64,000 nt of DNA from Lonicera japonica (Eukaryota > Streptophyta > Magnoliopsida > Dipsacales > Caprifoliaceae): positions 55,913,328 through 55,977,327 of the forward strand of contig CM038464.1 of the NCBI GenBank assembly GCA_021464415.1. Reading direction: 5' to 3'. This document shows, one piece after another, positions 34,660 to 48,077 of this stretch. The stretch's first letter is position 1; every line of letters starts with the position of its first letter. Made by a program: the position numbers and the translations under genes. The notes beneath the pieces are model-generated. The model did not search any database, was not told where the DNA came from, and saw nothing but the letters and a program-made list of their open reading frames with translations.

Positions 34660-37520
34660 TTTTTGTACTTTGGTGCCAAGCTCCCTTCAATCTCGTTTTT
34701 TATCCAAACACGAACACATTCGCAGACTCATATAGGAAAACGAAGAAACAAAAAAAACCCTAACACGAAAATTATATATTTTCGTTTCAATTACTTCGTT
34801 TCCATTTTTAGAAATTCTTCGTTTTTTTGTTTGTTTTTGTTTACAGGGATTACGCCATCGTGTCGAAGCAGATTTGAATTGAGCCCTAGTTCTATCTAAT
34901 TCGTTGTTTCCAATTTGATTTGTGGAACTGTTAAGGATATTGTTTCTTCTTCTTCTTCTTAGGCTTGTATTTTTGTTCTATCTGATTGTTGTTTTTGTGT
35001 TCTGATGGAACTAGGGTTTCGTATCTCCACCTAATCGGCTCTCACAAATTTGCCTATATACCCTCACTGTGAGTATTTACATTACTTAGCTCTTTGTTTT
35101 GAATTTTTTTTGGCCGTATCATTGTCTTTTTGTAAATGTTGATCAATATATTAGGGTTTTCTCTCCTCCAATATGGAACGAGAAACTCATAGAATGGCAA
35201 TTTTTATTTAGGGTTTTGTGCGTTGAGTATTGCTAAACTTATTAAATATTTGTAAAAACTTTATATGCAAAAAGTTGTAGCACCAATCATCAGATTAAAA
35301 GAAAAGCAAACAACACGTTAAATGTGTCCCATCAGTTCATTTGAGTAGTGCCACGTCAGTTTGTACATTTTCTTTGAGCAAGCTTAGCAATTTTCTTTTG
35401 TGTGCATGCATTAGTGTTATTTTGGAGTTATTTATTTTAAAACAGAAGTTTAGGATATTTAAGCCATGTTAATCTTTTTTTTGAGAAAGAAATAATAATA
35501 GGGAATAGCCATACAAAAATGGTTGCACATGTAATGATGGTGGTGGAATTGTAATGATAATGGTTCTGCTAATCTGCTGGTTGAAAAGTGTGTTGGGGTG
35601 ACAATGGTGGTAATGACAGAAATTTCAGCGTGACTGAAATATAATTTTAGCATCTGTCATTGGTTACAAGTTTTACATATCACTCAAATGACATTTGATT
35701 CACGTTTCATAAGAACAAAGCTGATTTTCGTATGCTATATGTACAATAAAGAGAGATTTTGTGTTCTCTCCTCAACTTGTGCTTGTCCTACTGTTTGTGT
35801 GTCCTTGTGGTGTTGTATTCAAGTATAGAGTCACTGTCCATGGTTGACGGTTAAAGTACTATTGGTTTGTGAATTATTTATAGCGGTATTACTTATGCTT
35901 ATTAAGGGAATAACTTGCAGACTAAGCGATTGAACTGGATATGTAAAATTAGGGTATTAGTGTTTGATCAGAGCAGTTGACCGACTCCTAAGTTGCAGTT
36001 GTAAGACTTGATCCTTAAGAAAATCAAAAGCAAATCCTATATTTCATCCTTCAGCCAAGCATCCTCGAATATCCCAACAATAGCATGGTTTAGAATCTGG
36101 CTTATGTATTTTCTATCGTGATAAGTATCATTAGGGTGAATGTCATTAGGATTACTGCTGATTATTTGCACGTGATTGTAGAGGGTACTCTATTGAGTGT
36201 CGTGGCCCCGTTAAGATGGAACAAGTGCAATCACATACATTAACATGTTCTCTATCAGATTAACAGTACTAAGTTTTGTATGCTTCAAAAATTGATAATA
36301 GTCCCTTCTGTAGCTGCATATGTAAACTTGATCACAGCTTTTAGTATGTTGGTTTTTGCTTCAAAAATTGATAATAGTCGCTTCTGTAGCTGCATATATA
36401 AACTTGATCACAGCTTCCAGTACATGGTTTTTGAAATTGACTCTGAACTGATTAAAGATTTGTTAGTTTTTTATAGTAGAAGGCAATGTTCTAAAAGTCG
36501 CCAGTTGGACAGAGTGGGGGACTTTTGGTCAAATTAGGGATTAATCTGACAAACAATTTTTTATTATAAATATTATTTTAAATAACATAATACTAATAAA
36601 ACGCAAATATTTTTCAGAATGGTATTAATTCTCCAACACCCAACCAACAAACATGCATACCCAAAACCCAAAAAAAAAAGTTTAAACCCTCAAATAATAC
36701 ATAAAAAAGTCGCAACCCAAGGGGAATTTGGGCTGGTCAACCTATAGTACAATAGGGGCTTTAAAAGGGATCAGGAAGGGTTTCCCAAGCTTTAACCAAG
36801 AAAAAAGAGAAAAAAATCATATTAGGGTTTCAGCGGTCACTTTCCCTTCGTTCAGCTGTCACTCTCTCTTTGTTCAAATTAGGGATACAGACCCTAACCC
36901 CTCTCTACTGATACATACCTTAACCCCTCAATCAAATCCACCATTCGACCTTTCCTAACCGTCTTCATGATTTGGCTGAGTTAGCTGGTTAATCACCGAC
37001 CTAGCTGATTAGTTGGCGCTTTTGCCTGACTTTTTCTCCCTCGATTTTAACCCTTCGACCATCGAAAATCGAGCCCCCATCCCGTTGATGGGGGACTATT
37101 CGGCCCTAGACGGGGATTTTTAGAACACTACTAGAAGGGATTGCATATGAATTGATATGGACATTGGAGTTAATTTTTAAGATTATTTGGTGCTAATCAT
37201 GTGCTTTCCCCTATTGCCCCCTTCCTTAAGTATATTGTTTTTGAAGAAAGGAAAAAGACAATATTGTATGAATGCCTTCGTTTATGCTGTTAGATAACCA
37301 CTTTTCTGGCAATGTTCATCTTATTTTACCTTTTTAATGAATTATACCACTTTTTTCTTCTTGGGTGTAAAAGATATTGTTTGATTGCTTGTGTTCGTTG
37401 TTGTTCTATGTTTTGCTGAAGCTCGTTTGATTGTGGGATCGTTTTCTGACTGGCTGATTGATTTAACTTTCTCATCAGGGTGAGTTTTTTCGTAGAAGGG
37501 GATATTTGGTGTATAAATAG
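34660..37520 (+). promoter_or_regulatory. Upstream and leader region of the Acinus-like gene
   Basis: Leader-like text with AACTAGGGTTTC (35011) and AACCCTAACACG (34755) is typical of plant 5' UTRs. A splice-acceptor-like TCTCATCAGGG lies at about 37470-37481, upstream of the start codon, suggesting a leader intron. Part of this region is copied at 4540-6390. It also contains a 76-bp tandem duplication (36281-36432) and no other gene. Exact transcription start is not determinable. Confidence 0.45.
36281..36432 (+). repeat. 76-bp tandem duplication
   Basis: Two units beginning TGCTTCAAAAATTGATAATA at 36281 and 36357. They share the TTCTGTAGCTGCATAT and AAACTTGATCACAGCTT phrases with few differences. 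Confidence 0.85.
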
Positions 37521-40500
37521 ATGTCGTCGAAATATCCTAATCTTGACAATAAACCAATTGATCAATGGAAGGTCACGGAACTTAAAGAGGAACTTAGGAG
37601 AAGGAAATTACCCGTAAAGGGGTTGAAAGATGATTTGATAAAGCGATTGGACGAAGCGCTTCGTGCTGAAAGCGAAAGTGCTAAAGATTCTGTTGATAAT
37701 GGTCTTGATTGTGATCAGCATGCGGTTCAGTCCGAAGATGGAAGCACAGCCCCCAATGCTGCTTTAAAAACGAGGGACATTATTGAGGAGAGTGATAACA
37801 AGAACGAAGAAACTGAAAACACAAGGGATATTATCTATGAGAGTGATAACAAGATTGCAGAATCTGAAACAAGGGTCATTATCAATGAGAGTCATAACAA
37901 GAATGAAGAAGAATCTGAAACAAGGGTCATTATCGATGAGAGTCATAACAAGAATGAAGAAACTGGAAAAACGAGGGACACTATCGGTGAGAGTGATAGC
38001 AAGAACGAAGAAACTGAAAAGACGAGGGGCATTGTTGAGGAGAGTGAGAACAAGAATGAAGTAACTGAAACAATGGGGAACATTATCGATGAGAGGAATG
38101 ATAAGAATGAAGAAACTGGGGACGCTATAGTTGAGAGTGGTGAAAAGATTGAGCTTGTGGACAATGATAAGATTCAGGTCGACAAGGATGATGGTTTGGG
38201 GTCATTGGGTAAAGAATTTGTCAGTGGCAATGATTCTACTGGGGTGGAAGAGGAGCGGGGGTTTATGGTCCAAGAGACAACTGTCGAAACTACTGTCACA
38301 GTTACTGAGAGCGTGGCGACTGAAATTGCGCTTAGTGGGCCAGAGTTCCAGAACAGTGAAACCCAGAACTTGCAGCTGGTGAACGAGGAGGATTCAAGGC
38401 CTCCACAAGAGGAAGCGAAGTTCGATTCATCTGATTTTAACAACAACCAGGTATTTGAGGTCAGCCAAGTAAAATCTGATTCTATTTCTACTGATACTAC
38501 TGTCTCAATTAATGAAAAGAATGAACTACTAAAGGATAATGTAATTGCTGATGATGTCAAATTAGAACTTGATGATGTTAAGCCTGAGATTGCACAGCCA
38601 CTATCATCTGACAATATTATTGTGGATAGTGGCAAGTTACAAGCGATGGATGTTGAGCTAAAGGGGAACAAGGTTACTAGTGAGGGTACTGGTGGCAACA
38701 ATGCTGAAAGTGCAGATATAGGAAAGAAAAATGATAGTGGAGATGTAGGTTCTGCAGAAAAGTTAAATTTGGACCGAAGTTCTGGTGATGATTCTATGGA
38801 GGAGGATGTTTTGGAGAGTAAGGAAATTGATTTGAAGTTTAATTCTGATGATGTGTGTGAGAAAAATGAGGTGCCTGTGGTGAAGGAGGAAGGTGCTGTT
38901 GGTGTTATTGTTGAGGATTTACCTGATGACAAGAAAAGTGTGAACGCTAATGATAAAAGTGGACCTGCTGGGCCAGATGTCAAAAGAAAATTTGATGGTA
39001 AGGTCTGCTCCCCTTTTGCATATTTATTTATGATCAGGGTTTTGAGTTCTTATCAATCTCTCACTTTTCTAAAGGAAAAAAAATCCTGTACACCTTTTAA
39101 AGTATTTTTGTTTTTTGGTCTACCTTTTAAAGTATTTTGGTTTCCTCTTCTTTTTGTGCATATGAAAGTTCCTATATTTGGTTCTCTGAGTGGCCCACCT
39201 GAAAATGATAATAATATGCTCTCATCACAGTGCATACAAGTATTAAACATGTTATAGCACGATTGAAGTTTGTGCTTGCAAATTAGTTGTGCTTCTTGTT
39301 AGATCACCATCAACAGTACATCATGCTCTAAAACTTGTCAACTTGAAATTTTTTCTATATTATACAATCATTTCTGGGGTTCCACAATGTTCTGGTTCTG
39401 CTCCTCTTGCTACCAAGATTCCAACTGGTAAAATATTTTCTTCTTTTTAAAGAATAATTGATGTGATATTTATGTAATTTTGTAAAAGAAAGCTGGGCAA
39501 GGGTATCTTTCAACATGTTTTAAGAATATAAATTTGGAGTTGTTGCCGATGCTTACTGTGAGCAATTCCACTGTTATTGTATCTGAAAGGGCACTTTGCT
39601 TTCTTTGTGTTTCTCATTCATTATTTGTGTACATGGCAATGTCTAACAATCTGAAAACAGGGGGTAAGTCTAATGTTACATATAAAATGGGGGGCAAACT
39701 CAAAAAATCGCAACTATATATCCTTTAAATCCATGTTGATATTGTTCTGATGAAGGATCCTACTGGCTTCCATTTTAGGGAACTTTCTCTTTTCATTGCT
39801 TTTGATAGCGGCAATGATTGAGGAAACCATGTGTAACTAATTGAATTTTAGTTTGGCTGCAGTTTATTGTTAACAGACTTCTTTATTCTCATGCTGTCTG
39901 CATGTGTTTTTTTTTTCAATCATCTTGTCAATCAAACTTAAAAATGAAATCGGTCCCCAATTTTGTTTGCTTTGTGGAACTATGGAAACTCGGTGTCATG
40001 TGATCATAACTATATTTAATGATCTGTAATGATAGGCCAAGAAACCGCTGTCAACAATGAGAGTACAAAGAGACAGAGAAGGTGGAACACTGAAGGCCTG
40101 AAAGTCATTGAACCCCAAAGCATCAATATTTCGCCTTCTACTACTACCCCTAAAGATGCATTCCAGCCCATTGGAAAGCGGAGCTTCTCTAGATCTGATT
40201 CTATGGCTAGTGTGGAAGCACCGAAGGAACGTGTTGGTGAGTTTTCATGCTTCTTTCTATTTAAATTACTAAATTACCCTGCAGATGTGATGTGTATGCA
40301 ATTCAGTATTCATTTAAATTGGAAAAATTAACATGATAATTGCCCAGGTATTTGTTGCACGACTAACCTTGTATAGTTGCAAGCATATTTTTTTATGAAA
40401 AAGAAGATTTCAGGGGTAAAAGTAGAAATCAAAAGTATGACGGATCCTTGAAAGTGGTTGAAATCCGTTCTGGCTTTATATAATAGTATTTAATACCCCC

Positions 40501-42431
40501 TCCGTCTCAAATGGATAGTCCCACTTTCCTTTTCCGGATGTCTCAAATTGCTAATCTCGTTTCCTTTTCCGGACATATCAATGTACCAAATCTCACAATA
40601 GAAAATGAGTTTTGTTATCGTTTAGGTTGAAGTTAGTGTTTCCTTACCAAGTACCAAAGTGGAAGTGGGACTATGAATTTGAGATGGAGGAGGACATCAA
40701 AAGAAACCCTGTTTCTTGTTAGTCCCTGCCTCTCAAAATGAGAGATGTTTTTTAGACAAGGCTACGAATTTATAGGTCAATCTCACTGTTCTAAAAAATC
40801 GAGATTAATTGGCGCCTAGGTGCTAGTTGCATCTAAATGCTGTGATTATGACTTAGTCATTTGGTAAATTTGCTGGGCTAAAAAAGCAGGGATAATTGGC
40901 CAGATTGATGACTTGGGCACTTTTTCTTTTTATTGAAAAAAAAGAAAAGAAAGAATATAGTCCCAAATTGATTTCATTCCTTTGTCATATTTATTGTTTC
41001 ATTGATCTAATCCAAACAAACCCTCCCGATCAGTTCATTCCTCTTGATGATTCACAGAATCTGACGACTCAAGCGCAGAGAGAAGTCTCTCTCCGCCACC
41101 TGACACGACACAATCACAGGCACTGTATCTCTACGATTCAAACCCATCATCAAGTATTGTGTGATTTGTGTTTTATTTGTATTATGTTTGTTAAAATAAT
41201 ATTTAATGTCTTATCAAATATATATATTCACAATGAAAATTCATTTGTCCGATAATCTCCTAGGCCTTAGTCCCACCCCCCTCCTCTCTCTTCTTGCTAA
41301 CCTATGAGCGCCTTGGATTTTTAGAGCATTGGTTAACCTTCTCTTAACAATTGTGCTAATGAATCTTACTCTCTCCAGCTTCCTTTCTTTAGATGAAAGG
41401 CAGTTATGAAAGCTCTTAACAACCATATCTTAATATTTCATGGGATATTGATATCACCAAGGTGATGCATTACCCTTAGACCTTAATGTGCCATAATCAA
41501 GTGTTTCATTTGCTGTAATTCCCTTCTTTATATGTTTCACTTTAGATCAATACTTCCTACATATGAGGGTGAACAATTTAAAAGTTATTTACTATTGTGC
41601 TTTCGGTACATTGATTGTCGTCCCCAAATGACACTTAATTTGGGATGGAGGAAATTTGCTTCTGTACTTGATACTTTCTTGTTTTGGCAGTTCCACCATC
41701 ATCAAAGCCTTCGACTAATTCTCTTAGAATTGATCGGTTTCTGCGACCGTTTACCTTGAAAGCCGTACAAGAACTTCTGGGCAAAACTGGTAGTGTCACC
41801 AGTTTTTGGATGGACCATATCAAAACCCACTGCTACGTCACTGTAAATCCTTTCTCTCTCTGTCTCTCTCTCTCACACACACACACGTGTTCTGGTGACT
41901 AAGTGCAAAATTTACCCTATATTTCTGTGGATGCAGTATTCATCTGTTGAAGAAGCTGTAGAGACTCGAAATGCTGTTTACAACTTACAATGGCCTCCAA
42001 ACGGAGGGCGCCTTCTGGTGGCTGAGTTTGTTGATCCCCAGGAAGTTAAAACACGTGTGGAGGGTCCTCCTCCATCTCCAGCAACTCCTGCCACCACAGC
42101 TCCTCCTACTTTCCCACCACCAGCTGCAGCCACCGCCACCAAGAAGCCCTCCCCTGCCCCCTCCCCACGCCTACAGGTGCAGAGGCAGCAGCTCCCACCC
42201 CCTCCTTCACTGCCCCCTCCACCACCTCTATCTAACCCACCTCCAATAAGGGAACGTCCCCTCCCACCCCCACCCCCACTCCCACTCCCTGAGAAAGTTG
42301 ACCCTCCGATTGTCACTCTGGACGATCTTTTTAGGAAGACAAAAGCGACCCCACGCATCTACTATCTACCACTGTCCGATGAAGAAGTTGCGGTGAAGGC
42401 CAAGGCACAGGGGAAAGCTGCCATGCAGTAG
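37521..42431 (+). CDS. Acinus-like SAP domain protein (ASAP splicing complex subunit)
   Basis: Four exons with GT-AG borders and consistent phases: 37521-38997, 40036-40236, 41691-41842, 41937-42431; 774 residues. The N-terminus carries a SAP DNA/RNA-binding domain (about residues 13-46, WKVTELKEELRRRKLPVKG). A long acidic, disordered exon 1 region follows, with seven 16-17-residue repeats (ESDNKNEETE type, about residues 85-205). Exon 2 has KRQRRWNTEGLKV, an Acinus hallmark. Exons 3-4 form the RRM-like domain (RFLRPFTLKAVQELLGKTGS to RLLVAEFVDPQEV). Then come a proline-rich stretch and the RSB motif (DDLFRKTKATPRIYYLPL) that binds RNPS1/SR45 and SAP18. In plants and animals Acinus scaffolds the ASAP complex in the nucleus and affects alternative splicing. 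The start is the first ATG before the SAP domain. Arabidopsis has a homologue with this architecture. A Stowaway MITE sits in intron 2. Confidence 0.93.
40496..40692. mobile_element. Stowaway-like MITE in Acinus intron 2
   Basis: Ends CCCCCTCCGTCTCAAATGGATAG and CTATGAATTTGAGATGGAGGAGG form inverted repeats, with TA before the left end. The interior has AAAATGAGTTTTGTTATCG text typical of the family. Degenerate right end. Confidence 0.7.
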
Positions 42432-43785
42432 CTACTACTAGGGCTGTAAAACTTTAACCCAAGGTCTGATTATTGTAAAGATAAATATGGTAAGAAGTAT
42501 CATATAATTGCGTATTTGCAGGTCTGCAGGTGTTGCTTCTTGTAGGAAGGACCAATTCTGGCCGTGGTGGTGCCGGTGAAGCCCTTCATGGTTGGAGTAT
42601 TGGGTTTTTTTTCAAGAATAGATTAGGCTTGAGGATGAATTTAATTTGGAGTTTGGACCTACTAAATTGAGACTTCCATTTGAGCAGAGCAAACCAATCT
42701 TGATGCTTTTTTTTCCCCTTTAAATCCCTCTTTAGTTGAAAGTTCCATTTAATTCCAAATATTGGAGTAAATGGTTCTAATGATGTTTTCGTATGGATAT
42801 ATCATAGACAAGATTAGAAAGCATGTATCTACTTTTACTATTTAGAATCTGAAGTTGGTATATCTATTAGTTTCTTTGGAGTTTTATTTTGATCTTAATT
42901 GCCGTAATTTCTAGTGTTGATTCCCTGTGTGTATGTATGTGAGTTGATTCAGTGCATTAGATTTCAAGAAAGAGCAACTCGAAGAAGAGTGACTCAGTCA
43001 CAGAATTTGATTCTTAACTTCGCATACTTCATTTGTAGTCTCTTATGTTGGTGTGTCTATTCTTGGTTAAGGTTTTGGATCTACCATGCTATGCAGACCC
43101 AATCTAATCTCTATTACAGGAAGAGTTTTAACCCAAAGCATCATAGGTTGAGCTCTTCAAGTTGGTTGGATCTGGTTATACATCTTGGTGGGTTGAGAAG
43201 GGACAGGCGGTTCTCGAATTTGTGCGCATTATCTGCCTTGTAGGAATGGTTACCCATTCAATCTCTTGAACTGAATCTAAGTTTAAGTTGTGCATAGATA
43301 TAATAAAAATCTTGGGCTAGACTGCATTGATAAATGTGTGCAGAGTTGAAGACTTGAACATGTTTATATCCTATTTGTGGAGCATCTTCAACCGAGTCTT
43401 TATAATTTATATCCTATTTGTGGAGCATCTTCAACCAAGTCTTTATAATTTATATCCTATTTGTGGAGCATCTTCAATTGTCGTGTAAAAGTGGGTTTTA
43501 TGTAAAAATGTAATGCACGTAATGTGTGAAAGTAGGCTTTATGTAAAGTGAATGTGCATGTGAGCTTTCGTTATTCAGTGTTTTTGTTTATAGAACTTTG
43601 AAGGTATAATGACTCTTAATCTAAATATCGAATTTCAATAAAATTTATATATTTAAAATTTATTCATCTAGTGTAATTACAAAATTTATTGTAGAAAATT
43701 GTTTTAAAAACTACTATTATTTAAGTGCTATTCACTAGAATTGTTGACCTATTCAAGTTGCGTTTGTGTTGTGTTTTAATCTTTT
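42432..43785 (+). other. 3' UTR and flank of the Acinus-like gene
   Basis: No further coding sequence. The frame at 42914-43243 lacks features of a conserved protein. It includes a 43-bp tandem repeat (see next entry). Poly(A) signals are plausible but not unique. Confidence 0.45.
43363..43485 (+). repeat. 43-bp tandem repeat, three units
   Basis: Units begin TTTATATCCTATTTGTGGAG at 43363, 43406 and 43449 and are almost identical (CAACCGAG against CAACCAAG); the last unit is cut short. Confidence 0.92.
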
Positions 43786-44075
43786 TTAAAGGGTGATATT
43801 ATTTACACTACACAAATTTGTCCCAAATATCCCCTTTCAAAATTTAACTAAAAACACATTTAACATCACCTCATTTGTCACAAACACTCCTGTTTATTAC
43901 TTAATGTTAGGTGAGTCTTTATCTACACATTCTTCTCATGTAAGTCGAATTTATGTAAGTGCACTCACTTCTCATTTGGTGGGTCTTATTTATCTTTAGG
44001 GGGTGTTTGTAACAATGGTGGTATTTGTGACAAAAATGTGGGGTGTAAATAACACCGTCCTTTTTTAAGATTAAG
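43780..44075. mobile_element. MITE with TTTAAAGGGTGATATTATTTACAC termini
   Basis: The left end (AGGGTGATATTATTTACAC at about 43790) pairs with the right end (GTGTAAATAACACCGTCCTT at about 44042). The inner flanks also pair (CAAATTTGTCCC / TTTGTGACAAAAATG loosely). The element is about 290 bp with no coding potential. Superfamily not assigned. Confidence 0.6.
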
Positions 44076-44079
44076 CGAG

Positions 44080-46135
44080 TGACATTTTTTATGAGGTGAA
44101 TATTTAATTTCAATTTGTTATCTTGATGAATTGTCTAAGACAATCTAATATGAACGGTTAATGCAAACAAATCAGAGTTGTATGTTGACAAATTTACTAG
44201 TTTGAATCACTATTTTATATGAGATATACTAATTATATAAAAATATAAAACGTTTTAGAATAAAATTTCACTACAAACATGCAAGAAATTGAACTCTTAG
44301 TAACGTCACACGAGGAGTGTCAGTTATATTAGATAAAAGTTACTAAATATTTTCACTGTATTTTTCTCATAAAAGAATTTGTCCAATGTTTAATTGTGTC
44401 ACAACGTATAAAATTATAAATTAAAAAAAATTTATTATTAACAATTGTTTGTGCATCAAGTGTGATTAGCTCTAGGATATATTAGATACATTTTTTCTGA
44501 GTCCCTCACCGTAAAAGTGCAAAGGATACAATGAGGAAAATTGTTGGCTCGGTGGGAGGTAACTTTCACTCTTGTCTTGGGTCAGAAGATACTTAACCTT
44601 TTTTTAATTTTTTTTTTTTTTTAAAAAGAGGTTCAAAGGATACGATCCAAGCACATAAACTTTATACAATGTAGTCCATATATACCGTCGCAAATACAAT
44701 ATCTGTTATATTCTTACAATGTCTCTCATAGTATTGATACTTGTTTAAAAAAACTAAAAATCTTCTAGATTTGTTTTTAGTCTCTATGCATCTTTCAAAG
44801 TATCTGTAAAATTTCTTTGGAGCATCGTTCAATTCTTCGAGATTCTTTTCATAAATCCAAACTTTCTATTATTCTTTTACATTATTGATCACCTTTTACC
44901 ATAGTTCTATAATCTCATAACCACTTCGGTAGCAGTCCATTCCATATTTCCCCTTTCCAAATTACTCCCAACTCGACACTTTCAACTCGTGTAGATTTAG
45001 TCATGAGTGATATCTTAAGGACGCTTAACTCTATTATAATAAATTTCGGAAAATTAAAACTAAAATCAAGTGAGAATGGGTGTAGTAGTCCTTTTATGTT
45101 ATATATTGCTTGGCTAGATTTTGATTTTTCGATGTGCGATTTATAGTTTCCACAAGTTTTTTTCCAAGACTAGTACAAATATTGATTCATGCATGTAATA
45201 CCATTACTTTTATACAATTTCAAGCCTTCTAAGCGAAACTCCACCAACTTATTATATAAAGGCTTCGATAATGAGGATAAGGATGGGGTAGAATTAGGTG
45301 TGGCCATCTAACTAGTTGGCATCTCACACTCAAACGCCTTTCGCATAGATGTCCCCCTTGATGCATAACTCATTTGCGTAAGAAATTCAAAAAATCTACT
45401 TGACAACATTTTATTTTATCTACATCAATAATTGCGTATGCTCATAAGATATATTTGTCATACTTACTTTACAACTCTCGCCATTGTGAATTCTCTTAAA
45501 TAGGCTAATCTAAGCTATTAGTGGTTAGAGGTAAATAAATATGAATCACTAGTAGATGGGTATTATATATTCTTAAATAAAAGTCCCATGGATCTAACTT
45601 ACATTGCTTGCTTGTACTTCTATTGACACCTAATTAAAATGTGGTCGTAGACCATCTGGCACACATTTTCCCATTAATCAAATGTCAACCGCGAGTTATA
45701 GTTGATTTATTGACAGGAGTTCTGGGCTTGTCGAGATGGGTGGGTATAGTTGATCGTAGCATTTGCTAAAATATTTAGCTTCTAACATGTCGCCTAAAAC
45801 TCAATTAAATCAAACTGATGTATCTGCACGTATATTCTTTCTATTAGTATACGTAGAGCATTTATATAATAATGAATTATTTGTTTTTAAGAGGCAATTG
45901 AGTATAAGGACTTAATCCAATAATAACATAATTATAAAGGATAATTATAAATTAGCAATGTAAATTAAGGACATTTTACAAAAAAGACACTAACGTCCCT
46001 TTCTTATTTAACTAATAGCACAATAATCTTAATATAATAACTCCCGTCTCCAATAGACACTTAGCATCGATCCCGATCAAAATTTCAAAATTTAAACAAC
46101 CTTTCTCTCATGAAACAAATCATTGTGATTATCAA
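44080..46135. other. Intergenic DNA, no supported gene
   Basis: AT-rich sequence. The minus strand at 44700-45000 has short amino-acid-like text with many stops, which I could not assign to a family. Confidence 0.4.
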
Positions 46136-46139
46136 CTTC

Positions 46140-46600
46140 GATTCATGTGCTGTTAAAAATAGTTTAGTACCAATTGGTCAGAACATAATAACTAATTATA
46201 TGCTGCTAAAAAAGTATTAGCACCAATTGTCCAACACTGGAACGGTGCTAAATTTTTTTTAACACCAATAGTTGAACAAAAAACAACTAAAATTCAAGGT
46301 GCAAAAATAGATTTAACACCAATTGTCCAACACTGGAATGGTGCTAAAAAGGTTTTAGCACCAATAGCTCAACAGAAAACAACTAAATTCAAGGTGCAAA
46401 AATAGATTTAACACCAATTATTCAACACTGGAATGGTAGCATCAATAACTCAACAGAGAATAACTAAATTCAAAGTGTTAAAATAGATTTAACACCAACT
46501 ATCCAGAACATAATAACTAATTTATATAGTGCTAAAACAGTTTTATCTTAAATTGTCCAACATTAGAATGATGCTAAATAGGTTTTAGCATCATGTAAAA
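46140..46600 (+). repeat. Tandem array, unit about 110 bp
   Basis: Repeated phrases: TTTAGCACCAATTGTCCAAC / TGGAATGGTGCTAAA / CAACTAAATTCAAGGTGC / AAAAATAGATTTAACACCAA. Three clearer units at about 46215-46440 and partial units on both sides. Units contain the mutually inverted words TTTAGCACC and GGTGCTAAA, so each could form a hairpin. Confidence 0.75.
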
Positions 46601-48077
46601 AACAAAAAAATAAAAAACAAAAACAGAGATATTAAAAATTGAAATATAAAGAGAAAAGAATATGAAAAAGATGCATGAAAGAGAAAATGCTAAAAGAGAC
46701 GAGAAGGGGGAGGAGGTGGTGGAAAATTTGGGTTAAAAAGGTTGTCGAAATTCTCACATTCCATAATCAAGTCGAATACTTTACAAATTTCCCATCTAAT
46801 ATATTATTAATTAATTAATACCTTAATATTTTGCTTCAAATTCCTAACTTACCGCCATCACTACCCTGGTCGACCACCACCATTATTGCCGGTGGCAATG
46901 CTATTTATAATGTAAGTTCATCTATACTGTACCCTTGTTGTTCTTGTTGTTGTTATTATTATTATAATAGAATATGTATGTAAAAACCAGTAAACATTAT
47001 ATTAAGGGAATATTTATTTATTAACATTTTTTTTAAAATAAATAAATATTATAAAAAATGTCTTTATTATAAAACGAAATTATAAAATTAATACTTCCCT
47101 TTATTAAATATGAATATATCTTTAAAGTTATAAAATATCACGAAATGAGAACCTATAATCCATTATCTCTATTTTTAAAACAAAAAAACAAAAAAGTAAA
47201 ATTGAAATTCTAATCTTAAGTTTACTTAATTTCTCCACTCCTCTCCTCCAATTCAATAAACCAATTAAATTAAACCGAACAAAATTAAATTGACTCCGAT
47301 CATAATTTAATTGATTCGATCCGAATAAATGCGAAAGCCGACCAAATCTTCTACCTTTTTTTTTGGGGACAAATATTACCTATATATTTTAATTTAATTT
47401 TCCCATTTAAATTACCTAGCTCTTTATCTTGATTTTCCTTTTTCTACCACACTTTGTTACGTGAACATTCTCCTTTTGGACGACCCCCCCCCCTCTCTCT
47501 CTCTCTCTCAAAACAAAGACCCCTAAAATTTCACACAATTTATACATCACATAAAAAAAATATTAAAAAAAAACAAAAAGGGTATCTGTAATAAATATAT
47601 ATACTGAAAATTCTCCCTCCGCAAAAAACCTCTCCGTACTTTTCATAGATCCATAGGTACGTTTCTCTCTACGTCAACATCATCATCAACAATGTTTCTA
47701 GGGTTTCAAGATTCTTCCTTATTCCTATACCCTTTATAACCCTCTCAAAAACCCTAATCCCAATTTTCTCTATTTCATCCTTTACCTTCTTACTTCGATT
47801 CCTTCGAGGGCTGGTCATTAGGGTTTTTGAAATAGCAGAAGCAATTCATCAATTATTCCCGCTCAATTGGGTTAAACATCGTTCTTGATTGATGTTAGGG
47901 TTTAAAGATTACAAGTTTGGGCAGATTTCAAAATAAAGAGAAAGGTGGTTACTTGATTCGTGTTGATTGATTCTTGGTTTTTTAGCAATTAGCATTACAC
48001 ACAAAAACACGATTTGTGTGTGTATTTGGGGGGTGGTGAAGGTGGGTGATTTAGGGCATTGGGTTCTGGTGGGTGGG
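46600..48077 (+). promoter_or_regulatory. Upstream region and leader of the CID-domain gene
   Basis: A pyrimidine patch CCCCCCCCC(CT)n at about 47483-47509, as often found near plant transcription starts, is followed by AACCCTAATCCC and TTAGGGTTT leader-type text (47748, 47819). The start codon at 48078 lies in GGGATGAAT. No other ORF is credible. Confidence 0.45.

Noticed and set aside
38174..38983. 269-codon minus-strand ORF
   Set aside because: Ser-rich shadow of Acinus exon 1 on the opposite strand.
41978..42358. 126-codon Gly/Arg-rich minus-strand ORF
   Set aside because: Shadow of the proline-rich region of Acinus exon 4.
44640..45000. Possible degraded transposase or gag on the minus strand
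   Set aside because: Short amino-acid-like stretches occur, but with frequent stops and no recognisable motif.
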